64,000 nt of DNA from Multiplicimicrobium sp043718225 (GTDB taxonomy: Bacteria > Omnitrophota > Omnitrophia > Omnitrophales > Aquincolibacteriaceae). Below the pieces are notes generated by a model, which saw only the letters and a list, made by a program, of their open reading frames with translations, did not search any database and was not told where the DNA came from. Location of the stretch: assembly GCA_043718225.1 (NCBI GenBank), contig JAYSWD010000001.1, positions 62,001 to 126,000 on the forward strand, read 5' to 3'. Both the position numbers and the translations under genes were made by a program. Position 1 is the first letter of the stretch, and every line of letters starts with the position of its first letter. Shown piece after piece: positions 17,591-25,947 of this stretch.

Positions 17591-17658
17591 GCAGAGGCTT
17601 AGCATGCGAGTTCCGCAGGCCAAAGGCCGAGGACTGTTTGAGCAGGCGAAGCTTCTGC
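17591..17658 (-). repeat. R2 hairpin, inverted copy 1b
   Basis: The R2 core is present on the minus strand (GCTCAAACAGTCCTCGGCC ... GCCTGCGGAACTCGC, 17606-17643), flanked by its own arms GCAGAGGCTTAGC and GCGAAGCTTCTGC. The rest of the 600-base gap before dnaX holds no gene I can support. Confidence 0.7.
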
Positions 17659-17717
17659 TCGGGCGACCAAGCTATTTTATAAAAGAGATTATTTTTTGAA
17701 TACAAGAGCTAGTTACC

Positions 17718-17745
17718 ATTCACTATCCACGAGTCACAATTCGCT
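17718..17745 (+). repeat. R7 heptad array upstream of dnaX
   Basis: Four degenerate 7-bp units (CCATTCA, CTATCCA, CGAGTCA, CAATTCG) run up to the TATAAT box of dnaX. Confidence 0.55.
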
Positions 17746-17747
17746 GC

Positions 17748-17753
17748 TATAAT
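17748..17753 (+). promoter_or_regulatory. -10 element TATAAT before dnaX
   Basis: TATAAT overlaps an in-frame ATG at 17752 and lies seven bases before ATG 17761. This makes 17761 the likely start, on a leaderless transcript. Confidence 0.5.
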
Positions 17754-17760
17754 GACCCCC

Positions 17761-19527
17761 ATGGCAGCCAAAGAATCTCCCAAACCCTCAGGTTATCTTG
17801 TTTTCGCGCGTAAATACCGCCCTCAGACTTTTGACGAAGTCGTCGGGCAGCAATCCACGCTGACAACGCTTAAAAACGCGCTGGCTTCGGGACGTATCCC
17901 GCAAAGTTTTATTTTCTCAGGTTCCCGCGGCGTCGGAAAGACATCCGTCGCGCGTATTCTCGCGAAAGCTTTGAACGCGTCCGGCGGAGCAAACCCCGAT
18001 TTTGACCGTAAAGACGCGGCTGCCCGTGAAATTGAAGAAGGCCGCTCCATGGATGTGCTTGAAATTGACGGCGCATCCAATCGCGGCATCGAAGAAATCC
18101 GTTCCTTGCGCGAAACCGTTAAATTCAAACCCGCATCCGGCGCGTATAAAATTTATATTATCGATGAAGTCCATATGCTCACAACCGAAGCGTTCAATGC
18201 TTTGCTCAAAACGCTTGAAGAGCCGCCACCGCATGTAAAATTTATTTTCGCGACAACTGAAATTCACAAAGTGCCGCTGACGATTCTTTCGCGCTGTCAG
18301 CGTTTTCATTTTCGCCGGCTCACCGCGGATGAAATTGTTGAGAAACTGGTCGATATCGCGAAAATTGAAAAAATCAAATGCGACAAAGACGCACTTTATT
18401 TAATCGCGCGCGCGAGTGACGGAGCGCTGCGTGACGCTGAAAGCCTGCTGGATCAAATTTCCAGTTTTTCCGACGGTGAAATTAAAGAAGAATCCGTTCT
18501 GACATTGCTCGGAATTGCCTCCGACAAAATCAATGAAACTCTGATCGAAGCGGTGAAGGCGCGCAGCGGCCAGGATATTTTGGCCGTGATTCAATCTTTT
18601 TATGAAAGTGGCGGCGACTTGCTTCAGCTTTCGCGCGGATTTTTTGAAATTTTAAGGCATTTGCTTGTGCTGCAGCATGTCAAAGACACACAGGGTTTAA
18701 TCGAAGCGGGACCCGCGATGCTTGAAATGTTGAAAAAACATAAAGCCTCTTTTAGCGAAGCCGAAATTTTACTCGGCCTTGCCATCTTCCAAAACCTGCA
18801 GGCTGATTTGCGCCGGCCCGTAACCGCGCCGCGCTTCATGGTTGAAGCCGCTTTTTTAAAATTGATTTATGCCGACGGCATGCGTTCCGTAAACGAACTG
18901 ATTTCTAATTTCTCCCTGCCTGCCGCCCGGCCGGTGAGCGAGCCGCAACCGGCAATACCAAAACGAAATATTTCTTCTGCTCCGGCTCAGCAAAACGTTC
19001 CACAGCCGCCGATTAAATCTCAGTCTGTCGCTCCGGTAAAACCTTCAACATACAATGAACCCAAAGCGCAGATCCAACCTAGGGTTGGTGGCTCGGGAAC
19101 AGAGACGCTGGTTGCGCCTTTGGCGCAGAAGCAAAATGAAATAGCAATTGAACAGGTTAAGACGGCTTGGCCGAACGTGATTGAATCCGTCAAACAAAAG
19201 CGCATGTCCACCGGCATTTTTCTTTCCGAGGCCGAACCTGTCGAAGTAGATGACACTGTGATTATTTTAGGGCTTCCCGAAGAGTTTAAATTTCATAAGG
19301 AGAGCCTTGAAAAAGATAACAATAAAAAACTGGTCGAAGATTGTTTTTCAGAAAGTATCGGAACCAAAGTCCGCGTGCGTTTTGTCGTGACACAGCAAGC
19401 TGCCGTCGAAAGACCGGCACCCCGGCCCGTGACGCTTCCTTCGGAGTCCGAAAAACGGGAGCTGCCAGATATTATTACGAAAGCGCTGGATGTTTTTGAC
19501 GGCGCTAAAATCGTTCGTGCTGAATAA
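17761..19527 (+). CDS. dnaX: DNA polymerase III subunits gamma and tau
   Basis: 588 residues from ATG 17761. Clamp-loader AAA+ module at about 10-240: Walker A GSRGVGKTS, Walker B IIDEVHM, sensor 1 FATTEIHKVPLTILSRC, then the DnaX lid and collar domains and a tau-type C-terminal region. It loads the sliding clamp at the replication fork. The zinc module usually found after Walker A (four cysteines before EIEEGR) is replaced by NASGGANPDFDRKDAAAR and has no cysteine. An inverted R3 palindrome is translated in the linker near residue 450 (LVAPLAQK). recR follows 94 bases downstream, a common pairing. Confidence 0.96.
   Translation: MAAKESPKPSGYLVFARKYRPQTFDEVVGQQSTLTTLKNALASGRIPQSFIFSGSRGVGKTSVARILAKALNASGGANPDFDRKDAAAREIEEGRSMDVLEIDGASNRGIEEIRSLRETVKFKPASGAYKIYIIDEVHMLTTEAFNALLKTLEEPPPHVKFIFATTEIHKVPLTILSRCQRFHFRRLTADEIVEKLVDIAKIEKIKCDKDALYLIARASDGALRDAESLLDQISSFSDGEIKEESVLTLLGIASDKINETLIEAVKARSGQDILAVIQSFYESGGDLLQLSRGFFEILRHLLVLQHVKDTQGLIEAGPAMLEMLKKHKASFSEAEILLGLAIFQNLQADLRRPVTAPRFMVEAAFLKLIYADGMRSVNELISNFSLPAARPVSEPQPAIPKRNISSAPAQQNVPQPPIKSQSVAPVKPSTYNEPKAQIQPRVGGSGTETLVAPLAQKQNEIAIEQVKTAWPNVIESVKQKRMSTGIFLSEAEPVEVDDTVIILGLPEEFKFHKESLEKDNNKKLVEDCFSESIGTKVRVRFVVTQQAAVERPAPRPVTLPSESEKRELPDIITKALDVFDGAKIVRAE
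19110..19131 (-). repeat. R3 palindrome inside dnaX, in frame
   Basis: On the minus strand: CTTCTGCGC-CAAAG-GCGCAACC. It is translated as VAPLAQK in the tau linker. A further palindrome CCAACCTAGGGTTGG precedes it at about 19076-19090. Confidence 0.75.
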
Positions 19528-19529
19528 CG

Positions 19530-19614
19530 GTGACAAGGTGACATGTGACAAGTGACCGAAATAAAAAATCGAGCGATATCTTTTATCCGTCACCCGTCAT
19601 CCGTCACCCGTCAC
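19530..19614 (+). repeat. R7 inverted heptad arrays between dnaX and recR
   Basis: Four GTGAC units at 19530-19556 (spacing 8, 7, 7) face four GTCA[CT] units at 19589-19614 (spacing 7 throughout), separated by 32 bases. The two arrays are reverse complements, so the whole can fold as one hairpin. Confidence 0.8.
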
Positions 19615-19621
19615 TTCTCTT

Positions 19622-20221
19622 ATGAAGGCATATCACGATACTTTAAATGAACTGATCGAAGCCATTGCCGAACTGCCCGGCCTCGGGAAGCGTTCGGCCG
19701 AGCGTATCGCGATGTATCTGTTGAAAGCGGAGAAAAGCGAATGCCTGCGCCTTTCCGAATTAATTATACAGCTGCGCGACAAAACTCAATTTTGCAAAAT
19801 CTGCAATCATTACAGCGACGGCGAGATTTGTCCGGTTTGCGCTGACCCGAGCCGCGACACAGGCCTGATTTGTGTTGTGGAAGATCCGCGTGATTTAATC
19901 GCGCTTGAAAAGACCGGAACTTATTCGGGGCAGTACCATGTTTTGCTCGGCGTGATTTCGGCTTTGGACGGTATCGGACCCGAAGAGATTCAGCTCGCGG
20001 GGCTTTTAGAGCGCGTCAAGAAAGGTAAAATCCGCGAAGTCATTCTAGCGACGAATCCCAACACCGAAGGCGACACGACCGCTTTCTATATCACAAAGAT
20101 TTTAAAACCGCTCGGCATTAAAACTACGCGCATCGCCCGCGGAGTGCCGGTGGGCAATCATCTCGAATATACCGATGCCGCGACTTTATCCCGCGCCCTC
20201 GAAGGCCGAGTGACAGCTTGA
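19622..20221 (+). CDS. recR: Recombination mediator RecR
   Basis: 199 residues, normal length. Helix-hairpin-helix LPGLGKRSAERIA, zinc finger CKICNHYSDGEICPVC with four cysteines intact, and Toprim domain ICVVEDPRDLIALEKTG ... TEGDTTAFYI. RecR works with RecO (and RecF) to load RecA on gapped DNA. It follows dnaX as in many bacteria. The stop lies next to R1 copy D. Confidence 0.97.
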   Translation: MKAYHDTLNELIEAIAELPGLGKRSAERIAMYLLKAEKSECLRLSELIIQLRDKTQFCKICNHYSDGEICPVCADPSRDTGLICVVEDPRDLIALEKTGTYSGQYHVLLGVISALDGIGPEEIQLAGLLERVKKGKIREVILATNPNTEGDTTAFYITKILKPLGIKTTRIARGVPVGNHLEYTDAATLSRALEGRVTA

Positions 20222-20343
20222 AGACCGCTGAAAAAAGTCATTTGCCGCGTTGCAAACCTCGCTTCCTCCCGCGATGTATTACCGAATACACCTTGGTCGG
20301 GCGCTTGTTTGCGCCTTGCAACTGATCTTTTTTGATCAGTCTT
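20222..20343 (+). repeat. R1 element, copy D (recR 3' end)
   Basis: AAGACCGCTGAAAAAAG pairs with CTTTTTTGATCAGTCTT. Core: CGCGTTGCAAAC, GTATTACCGAATACACC, TTTGCGCCTTGCAACTG. Confidence 0.85.
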
Positions 20344-20373
20344 TCCAAAATGAGGTTTTAAAAAGGAGATTTT

Positions 20374-20928
20374 GTGAAAAAAACAGCGGTTTTTATTTTA
20401 ATGGTAATCGCTGGCATGTCTTTGGCATGGGCGCAAGAAACAACAGAAGAGTGGACCGCGGCAAGAATGGAATATGCCAAATCAAAAAACTATAATTCAC
20501 TTATCCAGAGCAGCTCAGAGAGAAAGGCAGTGATGGAGGCCTTTAAAGCCGAAGATTATGAAAAAACAATTAATTTAGGGTTGAAATGGCTGGAAAAAAA
20601 TCCGACAGATATTAGAGGGCTGCATGTTGTCGGAGTTTCATACGATAAATTGGGAAAAATAGAAGAAGCTAAAAAATATTTGAATAACCGCAACAAAATC
20701 TGCGATTCAATCGCCGCTTCAGGTGACGGGCGTACGCTCGAAACCGCTTTTTTAATGTTATCAACTGCAGAAGTCCATGATTTTATAAATATTCTTGGCG
20801 CTCAAAACTGTAAATACGTTTTGCAGCCAGGCGGCGGTGATCGGGCTGATTGTAATACTCCCGAGGGCCGTGAGATTTCTATCTATTTCAAATATATTTC
20901 CGAATATTGGTCGGGCTTACTGAGATAA
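20374..20928 (+). CDS. Exported DUF4919-like protein
   Basis: 184 residues from GTG 20374, preceded by AAAAAGGAG. A signal peptide (MKKTAVFILMVIAGMSLAWA) leads into a region with TPR-like helices (YEKTINLGLKWLEKNPTDIR, VSYDKLGKIEEAKKYL) and a C-terminal ASGDGRTLETAFLMLSTAE that resembles the ending of DUF4919 proteins. Function is unknown; secretion to the periplasm is likely. It begins 30 bases after R1 copy D. Confidence 0.65.
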   Translation: MKKTAVFILMVIAGMSLAWAQETTEEWTAARMEYAKSKNYNSLIQSSSERKAVMEAFKAEDYEKTINLGLKWLEKNPTDIRGLHVVGVSYDKLGKIEEAKKYLNNRNKICDSIAASGDGRTLETAFLMLSTAEVHDFINILGAQNCKYVLQPGGGDRADCNTPEGREISIYFKYISEYWSGLLR

Positions 20929-20946
20929 TTCAAATTAAGGAAAAGA

Positions 20947-21741
20947 ATGAAGTCTTTTGAAGGTAAGACAGTTTTAATTACGGGCGCGTCTTCGGGTATC
21001 GGAAAAGTTTTCGCGGAAAAGTTCGCGGCATCCAAAGCCAAAATTTTATTGACTGCGCGCCGCGAAGACAGGCTCCATCAATTATCCAAAGATTTATCCG
21101 CGCGTTACGGTGTTGAAGTTCATTATTTAAAAGCTGATTTGTGCGCCGCGGACGCGCCGCGGCAGATTTATGAATGGTCGAAATCCGGAAATTTTAAAGT
21201 GGACCTGCTCGTGAATAACGCGGGCTTCGGACGTTACGGCCGCTTTGACGAAATGCCGGCGGAGGAACTGCAGGCGATGATGCAGGTGAATATTCAGTCG
21301 CTTGTCTGGCTGACGCGCCTTTATTTGCCCGAAATTAAATCACGCAAGGGCGGTATTATTCAAATTGCTTCTACAGCAGCCTTTCAGCCGCTGCCGTATC
21401 TCGCGCTGTATGCTGCGACGAAATCATTCGTTAAAAGTTTTTCCGAAGCGATTTGGTCCGAAAACCGCGACGTGCGGATTTTCTGTTTATGTCCCGGCAA
21501 CACGCAGTCGGAGTTTCACGATCTTGCGGGAATTCATCAGAAAAAAGTTTTTTTGCGCGCTTCGACTGAAGACCTTGTCCAGTACGGGCTCAATAAATTT
21601 TTAAATTCAAACAACCCCACAGGAGTTCACGGATGGGCCAATGCCGGCGTGGCCTTTTCCAACCGCTTGATTCATACGCGGCTTGGGCTTTGGGTTGCGC
21701 GTAAAATCTATGAAATCCGCACGGAAAATAAGCAGAAATAG
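20947..21741 (+). CDS. Short-chain dehydrogenase/reductase
   Basis: 264 residues. Classical SDR pattern: TGASSGIG nucleotide-binding loop near residue 10, NNAG near 90, a catalytic serine in IQIASTAAF, and YAATK near 156. It should use NAD(P)H on an unidentified carbonyl or alcohol substrate. It starts 18 bases after the DUF4919-like gene and may share its transcript. tRNA-Gly follows. Confidence 0.88.
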   Translation: MKSFEGKTVLITGASSGIGKVFAEKFAASKAKILLTARREDRLHQLSKDLSARYGVEVHYLKADLCAADAPRQIYEWSKSGNFKVDLLVNNAGFGRYGRFDEMPAEELQAMMQVNIQSLVWLTRLYLPEIKSRKGGIIQIASTAAFQPLPYLALYAATKSFVKSFSEAIWSENRDVRIFCLCPGNTQSEFHDLAGIHQKKVFLRASTEDLVQYGLNKFLNSNNPTGVHGWANAGVAFSNRLIHTRLGLWVARKIYEIRTENKQK

Positions 21742-21793
21742 AGCTTAAACATTGATTCTGAGACTCGTCTTGATTAGAATACCGCTCTCTTGC

Positions 21794-21864
21794 GCGGGTA
21801 TTGCTTAATGGTAAAGCGCTAGCCTTCCAAGCTAGTTATGAGGGTTCGATTCCCTCTACCCGCT
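21794..21864 (+). tRNA. tRNA-Gly(UCC)
   Basis: Acceptor arms GCGGGTA and TACCCGC, discriminator T, anticodon arm CTAGC-CTTCCAA-GCTAG with anticodon TCC, T-arm GAGGGTTCGATTCCCTC. CCA is not encoded. It would read GGA and GGG codons. Confidence 0.95.
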
Positions 21865-21988
21865 CTCGGTTTCTAAAAAGAACCGTCTGCTGCGTTATCA
21901 CCTTCGCTCCCTTGTGCGGAGTAATTAGCATTACACCTCCGCGATCGCTCGGCGACGCCTTGCATTCAGGCTCTTTTGAGAAACCGAG
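21865..21988 (+). repeat. R1 element, copy H (tRNA-Gly 3' end)
   Basis: CTCGGTTTCTAAAAAG begins right after the tRNA and pairs with CTTTTGAGAAACCGAG. The core contains CTGCTGCGTTATC, GGAGTAATTAGCATTACACC and GACGCCTTGCATTC. Confidence 0.85.
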
Positions 21989-22160
21989 CGGATAACGGGG
22001 GAATCGAACGGGAGGCGCGATTAGTTTTAATGATTTAGTATGAAAAAATCTGACTTAATGTCAGATTTTTTTGTGATAAATGCGTTATGAGCGCCGGGAG
22101 GCGAGTCGAAGTAAGTGCGGCGACTAGCCGGCACGAATGAAGACCGCTCGATTCCTTGTG
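21989..22160 (+). other. tRNA-associated repeat module (Gly copy)
   Basis: Follows the same order as the Ser module: GGGGGAATCGAAC (inverted T-arm of tRNA-Gly), a hairpin containing AATCTGACTTAATGTCAG, GTGCGGCGACTAGCCGGCAC, then CGCTCGATTCC, a weak forward copy of the T-arm. Confidence 0.6.
22043..22072 (+). terminator. Rho-independent terminator after tRNA-Gly
   Basis: AAAAAATCTGAC and GTCAGATTTTTTT form a stem with a five-base loop and end in a T run. Confidence 0.75.
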
Positions 22161-22242
22161 TTTTTAATCACTTAAAAAATGATCTAACCCATTCATATTA
22201 AATGACTTCCAGCTTGAATACAAGGCCTGCCTGAGCCATTCT

Positions 22243-22270
22243 TTGACTTTTGACCTGAAAAACCTATAAT
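22243..22270 (+). promoter_or_regulatory. Sigma-70-type promoter upstream of nusA
   Basis: -35 TTGACT (22243-22248), 16-base spacer, -10 TATAAT (22265-22270). Transcription would begin near 22277 and run through the leader terminator into nusA. Confidence 0.65.
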
Positions 22271-22336
22271 AACCCCGTTTTGACGCCCGAAAACTACTAG
22301 GGCGAACGCAGTCATTTTAATGTTTTAGATTTTGAT

Positions 22337-22368
22337 AAGAAGTGGGCTTTGACCCACTTCTTTTTTTT
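22337..22368 (+). terminator. Intrinsic terminator in the nusA leader
   Basis: AAGAAGTGGG-CTTTGA-CCCACTTCTT followed by a run of T. It lies between the promoter near 22265 and the nusA start at 22412. A smaller hairpin CGCCC / GGGCG precedes it. This looks like an attenuator, or the end of a 90-nt small RNA. Confidence 0.75.
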
Positions 22369-22411
22369 CCGCTGAAAGTGTTTTGTTCGCTTTGCGAACC
22401 GGGGAGCATGT

Positions 22412-23677
22412 ATGTCGCAGGAGCTTTTGTCATCGTTGGAATATATCGAAAAAGAAAAGGGCGTTTCGCGCGAAGTCCTTTTTGACGCGATTCGTCACGC
22501 CTTAATTTCCGCTTTACGTAAATCTTTTCCACAGTACGGCGAAGATTTTGACGTGCAAATCGATCCTCAAACGATGCGCATTCAATTATTGCGCGCCGGA
22601 AAACCTTTTCAAGATCCGCATTTCGGGCGCATCGCCGCACAAACCGCGAAGCAGGTCATCATTCAGAAAATCCGCGAAGCACAGCGGGATTCTATTTTTG
22701 ATGAATTTACCGCGAAGCAAGGCGATATCGTGAACGGTACCGTTCATCGCGTGGACGCGCGCGCCATTGTTGTGGACTTCGGAAAAACTGAAGGAATTCT
22801 GCCTGCCCGTGAAATGTCCCCGGCGGATCAATACCGCCAAGGCAATGTCATCCGCGCTTTTGTGCTCGAAGTGAATCGTACGCCGCGCGGCCCGGAAATC
22901 ATTCTTTCTCGCACGCATCCTGATTTCGTAAAAAAACTTTTTGAGCTCGAAGTTCCCGAAATCGCGGACAAACTTGTTTTGATTAAGGGCGTCGCGCGTG
23001 AGGCGGGCTCGCGCAGCAAGGTCGCCGTTGTTTCTTCGGATCCCAAAATCGACTGCGTTGGTTCCTGTGTGGGCGTACGCGGGCAGCGCGTGAAGAATAT
23101 CGTGCGCGAACTGGAAGGCGAAAAAATTGATATTGTTCCGTACTCCGAAAAAATCGAAGAATTTATTAAAAGCGCGATGTCGCCGGCGGAAATTTTTGAA
23201 ATGAAACTTGACCGTCAGCGGCTAGTTGCCGACTTGCTTGTTAAAGATGACCAGCTTTCGCTGGCGATTGGAAAGCGGGGACAAAATGTGCGCCTTGCTT
23301 CCAAACTTGTGGGATGGACGATTGATGTTCGCAGCGAAGGCCAGCGCGCGGCTCTGGACGTGCTGCCCGGAATTGATGCCGCGGTGATTCAAACATTGAA
23401 GGCCGGCGGAATTTTATCTATCAAAGATGTTTTGAAGTCATCTCCCGAACAGCTGTCGCAGATTGCCGGGCTCGACTTGGCAACCGCGCAAAAAATTTTA
23501 CAAGCCGCGGAAGCAACCAAGGCCGTAAAAGTTGAACCGGAAAAAGAAATACCAGTCGCAACTGAAAATATTGATGCGGTATCCGAAAATGAAAGTCCCG
23601 CTGTGGACAGTCAGCCCGAAGCAGAGAAGCCGTCTCATTCTTCCTCTGAGCCCTTGGCTCAACCGGATAAGGACTAA
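22412..23677 (+). CDS. nusA: Transcription termination/antitermination factor NusA
   Basis: 421 residues from ATG 22412, with GGGGAG five bases upstream. N-terminal domain to about 110, S1 domain (GDIVNGTVHRVDARAIVVDF), then two KH domains with VGVRGQRVKNIVRELEGEKI and LAIGKRGQNVRLASKL, and a helix-hairpin C-terminal segment (GILSIKDVLKSSPEQLSQIAG). NusA binds RNA polymerase and controls pausing and termination. An R3 copy is translated in the disordered tail (SSEPLAQPD). It heads the infB-rbfA-truB-ribF block, but rimP, the usual gene before nusA, is absent here. Confidence 0.96.
   Translation: MSQELLSSLEYIEKEKGVSREVLFDAIRHALISALRKSFPQYGEDFDVQIDPQTMRIQLLRAGKPFQDPHFGRIAAQTAKQVIIQKIREAQRDSIFDEFTAKQGDIVNGTVHRVDARAIVVDFGKTEGILPAREMSPADQYRQGNVIRAFVLEVNRTPRGPEIILSRTHPDFVKKLFELEVPEIADKLVLIKGVAREAGSRSKVAVVSSDPKIDCVGSCVGVRGQRVKNIVRELEGEKIDIVPYSEKIEEFIKSAMSPAEIFEMKLDRQRLVADLLVKDDQLSLAIGKRGQNVRLASKLVGWTIDVRSEGQRAALDVLPGIDAAVIQTLKAGGILSIKDVLKSSPEQLSQIAGLDLATAQKILQAAEATKAVKVEPEKEIPVATENIDAVSENESPAVDSQPEAEKPSHSSSEPLAQPDKD
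23643..23666 (+). repeat. R3 palindrome inside nusA, in frame
   Basis: CCTCTGAGC-CCTTG-GCTCAACCGG, translated as SSEPLAQPD at the C-terminus of NusA. Confidence 0.85.
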
Positions 23678-23682
23678 TTATT

Positions 23683-25947
23683 ATGCGCGTTCATGAGCTT
23701 GCGAAGCAAATTGATAAAACGAGCAAAGAGATTATCGCTGAATTTGAAAAAATCGGCGTTTCCTTAAAGAGCCATATGTCTGTTATTCCCGACGGAGCAC
23801 TGCATCAATTAGCCTCTGCGTCTGCGACGAAACCGGCGGCAACAGCACCACAGTCCGTTCCAAAAAATGAAGAAGCAAAACAAAAAACAGCAGCCGGTAA
23901 AGCTTCTGCCCCCGCGCCAAAAGCGCAGCCGGCAGCAGCCAAACAAAAAGAAACCCCTAAAAAAGAAATCGCGCCCGCTCCGACGGTTGCCGCTCCTGTT
24001 GTTAAAAAAGAAGAGATAAAGCCCGTGGCGGAAGTAAAAGCGCCTGCGCCCGCAGCCGCTTCCATTGCCGCAGCCGTGCCGAAAGCAGCGTCTGCGCCGG
24101 CACCTGTTCCGTCTCGCTCTGCCTCTGGGCCTGCAGCCCAACCGACAAAAACGCCATATGAACGGCCGCGCGTGGAAGAAGTTCTGCCTCAAAAAGTGAC
24201 ATTGGCATTCCCGATTACGGTCGGAAATTTTTCTCAAGCCACTGGCCGCAAGGTCGCGGAAATTATTAAAACTCTGATGAAAATCGGCGTTATGGCAAAT
24301 GTGAACCAGCTCCTCAACGAAGAAATCGGAATGGGGCTCGCTTCCGCGTTAAGCATTGAAATTGAAAAAGAACAGGATGAAATCGAAGCTTTGCTGCGTG
24401 ACTCGGCTCAGAGCGAAGACCCTACAAAATTAAAATTCCGTCCTCCCGTTGTAACAATGATGGGCCATGTTGATCACGGCAAAACATCACTTTTAGATGC
24501 GATCCGCAAAACGAGCGTCGCTTCCCGTGAAAAAGGATTTATTACGCAGCATATCGGCGCTTATGGCGTAGATGTTCCGGGCAAAGGGCATGTGACTTTT
24601 CTTGATACACCGGGCCACGAAGCTTTTACCGCCATGCGTGCGCGCGGCGCGAACGTGACGGACATTGTGGTGCTTGTGGTTGCGGCGGATGACGGCATTA
24701 TGCCCCAAACAGTGGAGGCGATCGCGCATGCGCGCGAAGCCGGTTGTCCTATTATCGTCGCGATCAATAAAATTGATTTACCCGCGTCGAATCTTGAAAA
24801 AGTAATGGGCGGCTTACAGAAAGCTGATTTAACTCCCGAAGAATGGGGCGGAAAAACGATTTGCGTGAAAGTCTCCGCGAAAACCGGTGCCGGAATCGAC
24901 GAGCTTTTGGATATGCTTTTGCTGCAAGCGGAAGTTTTGGAATTAAAAGCTAACCCCGACCGTTTTGCAGTGGGAACTATTATTGAAGGCCACTTGTCAA
25001 AAGGCAGCGGCCCCGCGGCAACCGTGATCGTTCAGAACGGAACTTTGAAAACAGGCGATATTATCGTCGCAGGCCCGAACATGGGCCGCGTACGCGCGCT
25101 GCGTGATGATTTGGGTAAACATATGAAAGAAGCGGGACCGTCTTATGCCGCGGAAGTCATGGGGCTTGACGGCGTACCCGCCGCGGGCGAAATTTTTCAC
25201 GTTGCGCCGGATGAAAAAATCGCGCGCCGTTTCGCGGAAAAGAAAAGACTCGAATTGCGCGAAAAAGAGATGCATTCGGCCAGCAAACATATGTCGCTTG
25301 AAAGTGTTTACGAAAAAATTTCCGAAGGTAATTTTAAAGAACTTAAATTAATTGTTAAAGCGGACGTGCAGGGTTCGATCGAAGCTTTGCGCGACGCTCT
25401 CGAGCGCCTTTCAACCGAAATGTGCCGTGTCCATATTATTCACAGCGTTGCCGGCGGCATCAATGAATCCGACGTCATGCTTGCGGCGGCGAGTGACGCC
25501 ATCATTATCGGTTTTCATGTGCGCGCGGACGCGAAAGCCAAAGTGCTTGCGGACCGCGAAGGCGTGGATTTACGCTATTATGGAATTATTTATGAAGCCG
25601 TAGAGAACGTAAAAATGGCCATGGAAGGAATTCTATCACCGACGCTTACGGAAAAAATAGTCGGGACGATTGAAGTTCGCCAGATTTTCAAATCTTCAAA
25701 AGTAGGCACAATCGGCGGCGCTAAAGTTAAAAAAGGCACGGTCACACGCTCCAATCAAATCCGCGTACTGCGCGACAATGTGGTGTTGTTTGAAGGTAAG
25801 CTGGCATCGCTTAAGCGTTTCAAGGATGACGTTCGTGAGGTCAAAGAAGGCTTCGAATGCGGCGTTGCGGTGGAAGGCTTTAATGATTTGCAGCCCGGAG
25901 ATCTTATAGAAGCTTTCCATATTGAAAAAACTGCGACCAAACTTTAA
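23683..25947 (+). CDS. infB: Translation initiation factor IF-2
   Basis: 754 residues. N-terminal IF2_N (VHELAKQIDKTSKEIIAEF), then a long Ala/Pro/Lys-rich linker (about 45-165), then the GTPase module with G1 GHVDHGKTS, G3 DTPGHEAF, G4 NKIDLP and G5 SAKTGAG, and domains II-IV to the end. It places initiator tRNA on the 30S subunit. The linker includes a perfect R3 copy (ASGPAAQPT) and perhaps a second decayed one (ASASATKPA, near 23813). The gene starts five bases after nusA, and R1 copy E begins at its stop codon. Confidence 0.97.
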   Translation: MRVHELAKQIDKTSKEIIAEFEKIGVSLKSHMSVIPDGALHQLASASATKPAATAPQSVPKNEEAKQKTAAGKASAPAPKAQPAAAKQKETPKKEIAPAPTVAAPVVKKEEIKPVAEVKAPAPAAASIAAAVPKAASAPAPVPSRSASGPAAQPTKTPYERPRVEEVLPQKVTLAFPITVGNFSQATGRKVAEIIKTLMKIGVMANVNQLLNEEIGMGLASALSIEIEKEQDEIEALLRDSAQSEDPTKLKFRPPVVTMMGHVDHGKTSLLDAIRKTSVASREKGFITQHIGAYGVDVPGKGHVTFLDTPGHEAFTAMRARGANVTDIVVLVVAADDGIMPQTVEAIAHAREAGCPIIVAINKIDLPASNLEKVMGGLQKADLTPEEWGGKTICVKVSAKTGAGIDELLDMLLLQAEVLELKANPDRFAVGTIIEGHLSKGSGPAATVIVQNGTLKTGDIIVAGPNMGRVRALRDDLGKHMKEAGPSYAAEVMGLDGVPAAGEIFHVAPDEKIARRFAEKKRLELREKEMHSASKHMSLESVYEKISEGNFKELKLIVKADVQGSIEALRDALERLSTEMCRVHIIHSVAGGINESDVMLAAASDAIIIGFHVRADAKAKVLADREGVDLRYYGIIYEAVENVKMAMEGILSPTLTEKIVGTIEVRQIFKSSKVGTIGGAKVKKGTVTRSNQIRVLRDNVVLFEGKLASLKRFKDDVREVKEGFECGVAVEGFNDLQPGDLIEAFHIEKTATKL
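24122..24145 (+). repeat. R3 palindrome inside infB, in frame
   Basis: CCTCTGGGC-CTGCA-GCCCAACCGA, translated as ASGPAAQPT in the IF-2 linker. Confidence 0.85.

Noticed and set aside
19530..19614. Possible CRISPR array between dnaX and recR
   Set aside because: Units are 7 bp with no spacers, arranged as facing arrays, and no cas gene is near.
15114..22160. Genomic island between tRNA-Ser and tRNA-Gly
   Set aside because: The genes between them (dnaX, recR, SDR) are housekeeping and base composition looks unchanged; no integrase.
23809..24237. Long minus-strand frames opposite infB
   Set aside because: They mirror the Ala/Pro-rich linker of IF-2 and have no independent support.
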